DNA of 9,824 nt. It comes from Acidobacteriota bacterium. GTDB lineage: Bacteria > Acidobacteriota > Terriglobia > UBA7540. The notes beneath the pieces were generated by a model that saw only the letters and a program-made list of their open reading frames with translations, did no database searches and had not been told where the DNA came from. Position 1 is the stretch's first letter. Every line of letters begins with the position of its first letter. Made by a program: the position numbers and the translations under genes. The stretch spans positions 1-9,824 of the forward strand of contig JAKASH010000066.1 in the NCBI GenBank assembly GCA_021828225.1. The letters are read 5' to 3'. Shown one piece after another: positions 6,786 through 9,824 of this stretch.

Positions 6786-7906
6786 GAAGACCGTCCTGCT
6801 GAAGAGCGGTTCGCAGAATTCTGCCGGGGGTGGTCTCCATTGTGCGAATCCATCAAGTCCCGGAACTTCGAAAGCGCCTGGATCAACTGGCGCGTCTGCG
6901 CTGATGAGCCGACCGTGAAACGCAGGTAGCCTTTCAGTCGCGGGTCGTAGCTCCAGTCGCGAACAAGAACATTCTGCTCGCGCAGTTTGAGCGCGATTTC
7001 CGATGCTTTGGCGCCGACGCGCGACAGAACGAAATTCGATGAACTCGGTACGTAGGGGAGCCCGAGGCCATCGAGATAGCGGCAGAGCCTGTCACGATTG
7101 TTGCGAACCTGCTGCGCGTAGCGGGCGACGTAGCGGTCATGCCGGATCGCTTCAAGCGCGCAGGCCAGCGCCAGCGAATTCACTGCAAACGGATTCTGGG
7201 CGCGGCGCATGGGATCCGCAATCTCGGCATTGGTAATGATGCATCCCAGGCGCAGGGCGGCAAGGCCGAATGCCTTGGAAAACGTCCGGGTAACGACAAG
7301 GTTGCGATATTTCCGAATCCAGGGCAAAACGGTCTCTCCGGCAAAGTCGAAGTAAGCCTCGTCCACCAGAATCAACGTGTCGGGGGCTTCTCGCAAAATC
7401 TTGCGCAAATCCGGCTTTGAAACCATGGTTCCCGTCGGGTTGTTCGGGTTGGCGATAGCTATCCATCGCGTACGCTTGTTGACGGCTGCGAGCAGCATGT
7501 CTGCCGAAAGATGGAAATTCTCATCGAAGCGGACGCGTTTGGTGCGGCCTCCAGCGACGTTGTGGAAGAACTCATAGACCGGGAAGGTCGGGGCCGGAAC
7601 AACCATGTAGTCACCAGGACTCACGAAGGTGTCGCAGACCATCTTGATGGCGTCGTCGGTGCCGTTTGCAAGGAGCAGTTCGTCCGCGGAGACCCCAAAA
7701 TATCTGGCGAGGGTTTCGCGCGCCTCTTCGTACTCCGGATACCGCGAAAGCCAGTCGCTATTCAGCTTGTTGCGCAGCGCCCGCACCACCTGAGGCGCGC
7801 AGCCGACCGTATTCTCATTGAAATCGAGCCGGAGTTTTCCGCCGCGTCCTTCGCGTGGGGGACGATACTGCTTCAGGTGCTCAACGGCTCTTCGGGGTCG
7901 AACCAT
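6782..7906 (-). CDS. hisC: Histidinol-phosphate aminotransferase
   Basis: PLP-dependent fold-type I aminotransferase that moves the amino group of glutamate to imidazole acetol phosphate (EC 2.6.1.9). At 374 residues it is slightly longer than the typical 350-360; the extra is mostly a polar C-terminal tail of about 20 residues after KFRDLMDSH. The substrate-binding [11 protein letters not shown] segment is near 25-35. ANGTDDAIK is at 80-88, NPNNPTG at 153-159, VDEAYFDF with the PLP-contacting Asp182 and Tyr185 at 181-188, [14 protein letters not shown] with PLP lysine Lys211 near 208-221, and a C-terminal LRFTVGS arginine motif. The ATG at 7906 lies 26 nt inside hisD; GAGG sits 10 nt upstream. 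The family also contains paralogous aromatic aminotransferases, but the his context decides the role. Confidence 0.95.
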   Translation of the reverse strand: MVRPRRAVEHLKQYRPPREGRGGKLRLDFNENTVGCAPQVVRALRNKLNSDWLSRYPEYEEARETLARYFGVSADELLLANGTDDAIKMVCDTFVSPGDYMVVPAPTFPVYEFFHNVAGGRTKRVRFDENFHLSADMLLAAVNKRTRWIAIANPNNPTGTMVSKPDLRKILREAPDTLILVDEAYFDFAGETVLPWIRKYRNLVVTRTFSKAFGLAALRLGCIITNAEIADPMRRAQNPFAVNSLALACALEAIRHDRYVARYAQQVRNNRDRLCRYLDGLGLPYVPSSSNFVLSRVGAKASEIALKLREQNVLVRDWSYDPRLKGYLRFTVGSSAQTRQLIQALSKFRDLMDSHNGDHPRQNSANRSSAGRSS

Positions 7907-9176
7907 GAATCTTAAACCTCGTTTCGATGGAGTAAGCGTGAGCCTTGAGTCCTTCAGTCAGGGCCAGCGTGGTGACGGTTTTCCGAATGCGCCCGAGGCC
8001 TTGCGGGCTCAATTCCTGGATGGAGATTGTCTTGACGAAATCGGCCGCGCTCAGCCCGCCGCGCACGCGCGCTGCCCCGGCGGTCGGCAGAATGTGATTG
8101 GTTCCGGAGGCATAGTCACCTGCTGCAACCGGACTGGCGTCGCCCAGAAAGATAGACCCTGCGGAGTGGACACGGTCAAGCAACCGGGCCGCGCCATTCA
8201 GAAGCGTGAGGTGTTCCGGAGCGAAAGCATTCACCAAATCGATCGCTTCTTCGAGATTTTGTGTGACCACAACAGCTCCGTGCTTGCTTAACGCCTTTGC
8301 CGGAAGGGTTGTCTCTGAAGCGAAAACCTGCTCCAGCACTTTTTCTATGGCAGCTTGCACTTCGAGGGCAAGCTTTCGCGAAGGCGTCAAGAAAATGGCC
8401 GCCGCGTCAGGATCGTGCTCGGCCTGTGCGACAAGGTCAGAAGCGATCCACTCGGCATTGCCTTCATCTCCTACCACCATCAGCTCCGTGGGGCCAGCGA
8501 CAAAGTCAATTCCGCATTCGCCGGCCACCAGCTTTTTTGCGGCGGCGACGTAGCGATTGCCGGGGCCAACGATTTTGTCGGCGCGCGGAACGCTCTCCGT
8601 CCCGTAGGCGAAGGCGCCGATGGCCTGGGCTCCGCCGAGGCGGAAGATCTTCTTGATTCCGAGAATGTCGGCTGCAACCAGAACGGCGGGCGCGGGCCGC
8701 GGGGAAGTGATCACAATGTCCCGAACGCCTGCGACCTGGGCCGGAATCACGCTCATCAGAACCGTTGAGGGCAGGGGGAAGCGGCCGCCGGGCACGTAGC
8801 ACGCCACGCGATCAAGGGGCCGAATGACTTGCCCGACTTCAATGCCCGAACCATTGGTGATCTGCCACGCGCGCGGCAACTGCTCACGGGCAGCCTTTCG
8901 AATGTTCCGCGCGGCAGCCTGGACAGCATCCGTGAAACCTTCCGGAACAAGGCGATAAGACTTGACGACCTCCCGGCGCTTGACGGTAAGTCCACCCAGG
9001 CTGAGGTCGATCCCATCCAGCTCCAAAGTCCAGCGCTGAAGCGCGCGATCGCCGTCGCGACGGACGTCGTTGAGAATGCGCCGGGCGGCGGACTCAGCTT
9101 TCTTAAGCTGAGTTTCTCCGGAGCGGAGAAGCTGTTTGACGCTCCTGGTATCGGTACTGCGAAATATCGGAATCAT
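7881..9176 (-). CDS. hisD: Histidinol dehydrogenase
   Basis: Zinc- and NAD-dependent enzyme that oxidises histidinol to histidine in two steps (EC 1.1.1.23), the last reaction of the pathway. Two starts are possible: ATG at 9182 (433 residues) and ATG at 9176 (431 residues). I choose 9176 because GGGA lies 7 nt before it but only 1 nt before the other. In the 433-residue numbering, zinc ligands Gln253 and His256 lie in VAQAEHDPDA, Asp356 in AAGDYASGTNH and His415 in LKAHA. Catalytic Glu323-His324 lie in APEHL. The NAD-binding VGPGNRYVAAAK and VAGPTELMV motifs are intact. It lies 53-59 nt after the LOG-family gene, and its end overlaps hisC by 26 nt. Confidence 0.97.
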   Translation of the reverse strand: MIPIFRSTDTRSVKQLLRSGETQLKKAESAARRILNDVRRDGDRALQRWTLELDGIDLSLGGLTVKRREVVKSYRLVPEGFTDAVQAAARNIRKAAREQLPRAWQITNGSGIEVGQVIRPLDRVACYVPGGRFPLPSTVLMSVIPAQVAGVRDIVITSPRPAPAVLVAADILGIKKIFRLGGAQAIGAFAYGTESVPRADKIVGPGNRYVAAAKKLVAGECGIDFVAGPTELMVVGDEGNAEWIASDLVAQAEHDPDAAAIFLTPSRKLALEVQAAIEKVLEQVFASETTLPAKALSKHGAVVVTQNLEEAIDLVNAFAPEHLTLLNGAARLLDRVHSAGSIFLGDASPVAAGDYASGTNHILPTAGAARVRGGLSAADFVKTISIQELSPQGLGRIRKTVTTLALTEGLKAHAYSIETRFKIHGSTPKSR

Positions 9177-9183
9177 CAGCATG

Positions 9184-9187
9184 TCCC
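9184..9187 (-). promoter_or_regulatory. Ribosome binding site deciding the hisD start
   Basis: GGGA on the minus strand is 7 nt from the ATG at 9176 and 1 nt from the ATG at 9182, favouring the former. A stronger GGAGGA at 9214-9219 is too far from either start to serve hisD. Confidence 0.4.
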
Positions 9188-9235
9188 ATTAGCGGCGCGA
9201 GCGGGATTGAGTGTCCTCCGCGTCGGTTATTAAAT

Positions 9236-9823
9236 TCACCTCAGCGCGGCAAATTTTCGGCAATCCTCGCTCCAGGGAGCGGCGGCAGAAATAGCCTGCG
9301 GCACTTCTTCCGGCTCATTGACGAAGGTCCACATCCGGGCGTGCCTGGAGTCCATAAAGCGCTCCCCGATGCACTGGTCGAGCAGGTGGATCAGCGGCTG
9401 GTAGTAAGATTGCGTGTTCAGGATGACAATGGCTCCGAGGTAGAGGCCGAGCCGCTTCCAGGTGATCGCCTCCATCAACTCTTCCAGGGTGCCCGATCCA
9501 CCCGGAAGGGCAATGACCGCGTCCACCCCTTCAATCATCCGCTTCTTGCGCTCGTGCATGTCGCCGACCACGATGGTTTCGGGGATGTGTGGGTTTACCC
9601 ATTCCAGCTTGACCATGAATTCCGGAATCACCCCGATCACGTGTCCGCCTTCGGCCAGAGCACCCTCGGCGAGGCTCTTCATGGAACCGGCAGAGCCCCC
9701 GCCGTAAACAATGGTAAAGTCGTTCCGGGCCAGCACCCGGCCCAGTTGCTCGGCAGCCTGCAGGTAGGTGGCATCGCACTGGCGGCTTGAGCCGCAATAA
9801 ACGCACACTCTTTGGTTCGCCAT
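9236..9823 (-). CDS. LOG-family (TIGR00730) nucleotide 5'-monophosphate phosphoribohydrolase
   Basis: Rossmann-like cytoplasmic protein of the LONELY GUY family. Characterised members cleave nucleoside 5'-monophosphates, including cytokinin nucleotides and sometimes AMP, to the free base plus ribose 5-phosphate. The 195 residues show RVCVYCGSS at the N-terminus, IVYGGGSAGSMKSLAEGA at 38-54 and the signature PGGSGTLEELMEAITW at 107-122, whose Glu residues are catalytic; ERKKRM at 91-96 carries the basic residues that bind phosphate. The usual GLMG after YGGG is GSMK here. The ATG at 9823 is one base from the window edge, so its ribosome site and any longer start cannot be seen, but MANQRVCVYCGSS is a natural beginning and the length is normal. 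It is the first visible gene of the minus-strand run. Whether it acts in cytokinin-like chemistry or nucleotide salvage cannot be told. Confidence 0.9.
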   Translation of the reverse strand: MANQRVCVYCGSSRQCDATYLQAAEQLGRVLARNDFTIVYGGGSAGSMKSLAEGALAEGGHVIGVIPEFMVKLEWVNPHIPETIVVGDMHERKKRMIEGVDAVIALPGGSGTLEELMEAITWKRLGLYLGAIVILNTQSYYQPLIHLLDQCIGERFMDSRHARMWTFVNEPEEVPQAISAAAPWSEDCRKFAALR

Positions 9824-9824
9824 A

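Noticed and set aside
9214..9219. GGAGGA on the minus strand between the LOG-family gene and hisD, as a sign of a small leader peptide
   Set aside because: No ATG, GTG or TTG follows at a usable distance, and an in-frame stop at 9189-9191 prevents hisD from starting further upstream. No run of His codons typical of a his attenuator leader is present.
8829..9233. 134-codon open frame on the plus strand opposite hisD
   Set aside because: It is opposite hisD, whose zinc and catalytic residues are all present in the minus-strand frame; no family resemblance and no good ribosome site.

Overview
The window is GC-rich, gene-dense bacterial chromosome with housekeeping content. It holds ten protein-coding genes, almost no non-coding space, and no RNA gene, insertion sequence, CRISPR array or prophage gene that I can see. 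The organism cannot be fixed from the sequence alone. A dnaB-alr pair, a compact his cluster with an unusual HisA, and a multi-membrane-span protein carrying a GH113-like domain would fit an acidobacterium or a related soil lineage. That assignment is inference from remembered gene neighbourhoods, not a search.

Left part, + strand (1-2179): the C-terminal two thirds of the replicative helicase dnaB, open at the left edge, followed 13 nt later by alanine racemase alr, which supplies D-alanine for peptidoglycan. Both run left to right and are probably co-transcribed. alr ends only 13 nt from the end of a convergent gene.

Right part, - strand (9823 down to 2193): a co-directional run of eight genes in transcription order: a LOG-family nucleotide phosphoribohydrolase, hisD, hisC, hisB, hisH, hisF, hisA, and a large membrane protein with a GH113-like glycosidase domain. 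The his genes are tightly packed. hisC starts 26 nt inside hisD, hisC/hisB and hisB/hisH share ATGA overlaps, hisF/hisA share a GTGA overlap, and only hisH-hisF is separated (56 nt). They encode ProFAR isomerase (HisA), the glutaminase-cyclase pair HisH-HisF, the dehydratase HisB, the aminotransferase HisC and the dehydrogenase HisD. HisG, HisI/HisE and a histidinol-phosphate phosphatase are not in the window and must be encoded elsewhere or just beyond the right edge.

All key catalytic residues I looked for in the core enzymes are present, so the pathway genes look functional. The least ordinary items are the GH113-like protein with about seven membrane spans, the HisA whose second phosphate-binding motif resembles the eukaryotic HIS6 type, and the LOG-family gene placed directly ahead of hisD. 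I found no convincing evidence of an undescribed multi-gene system.
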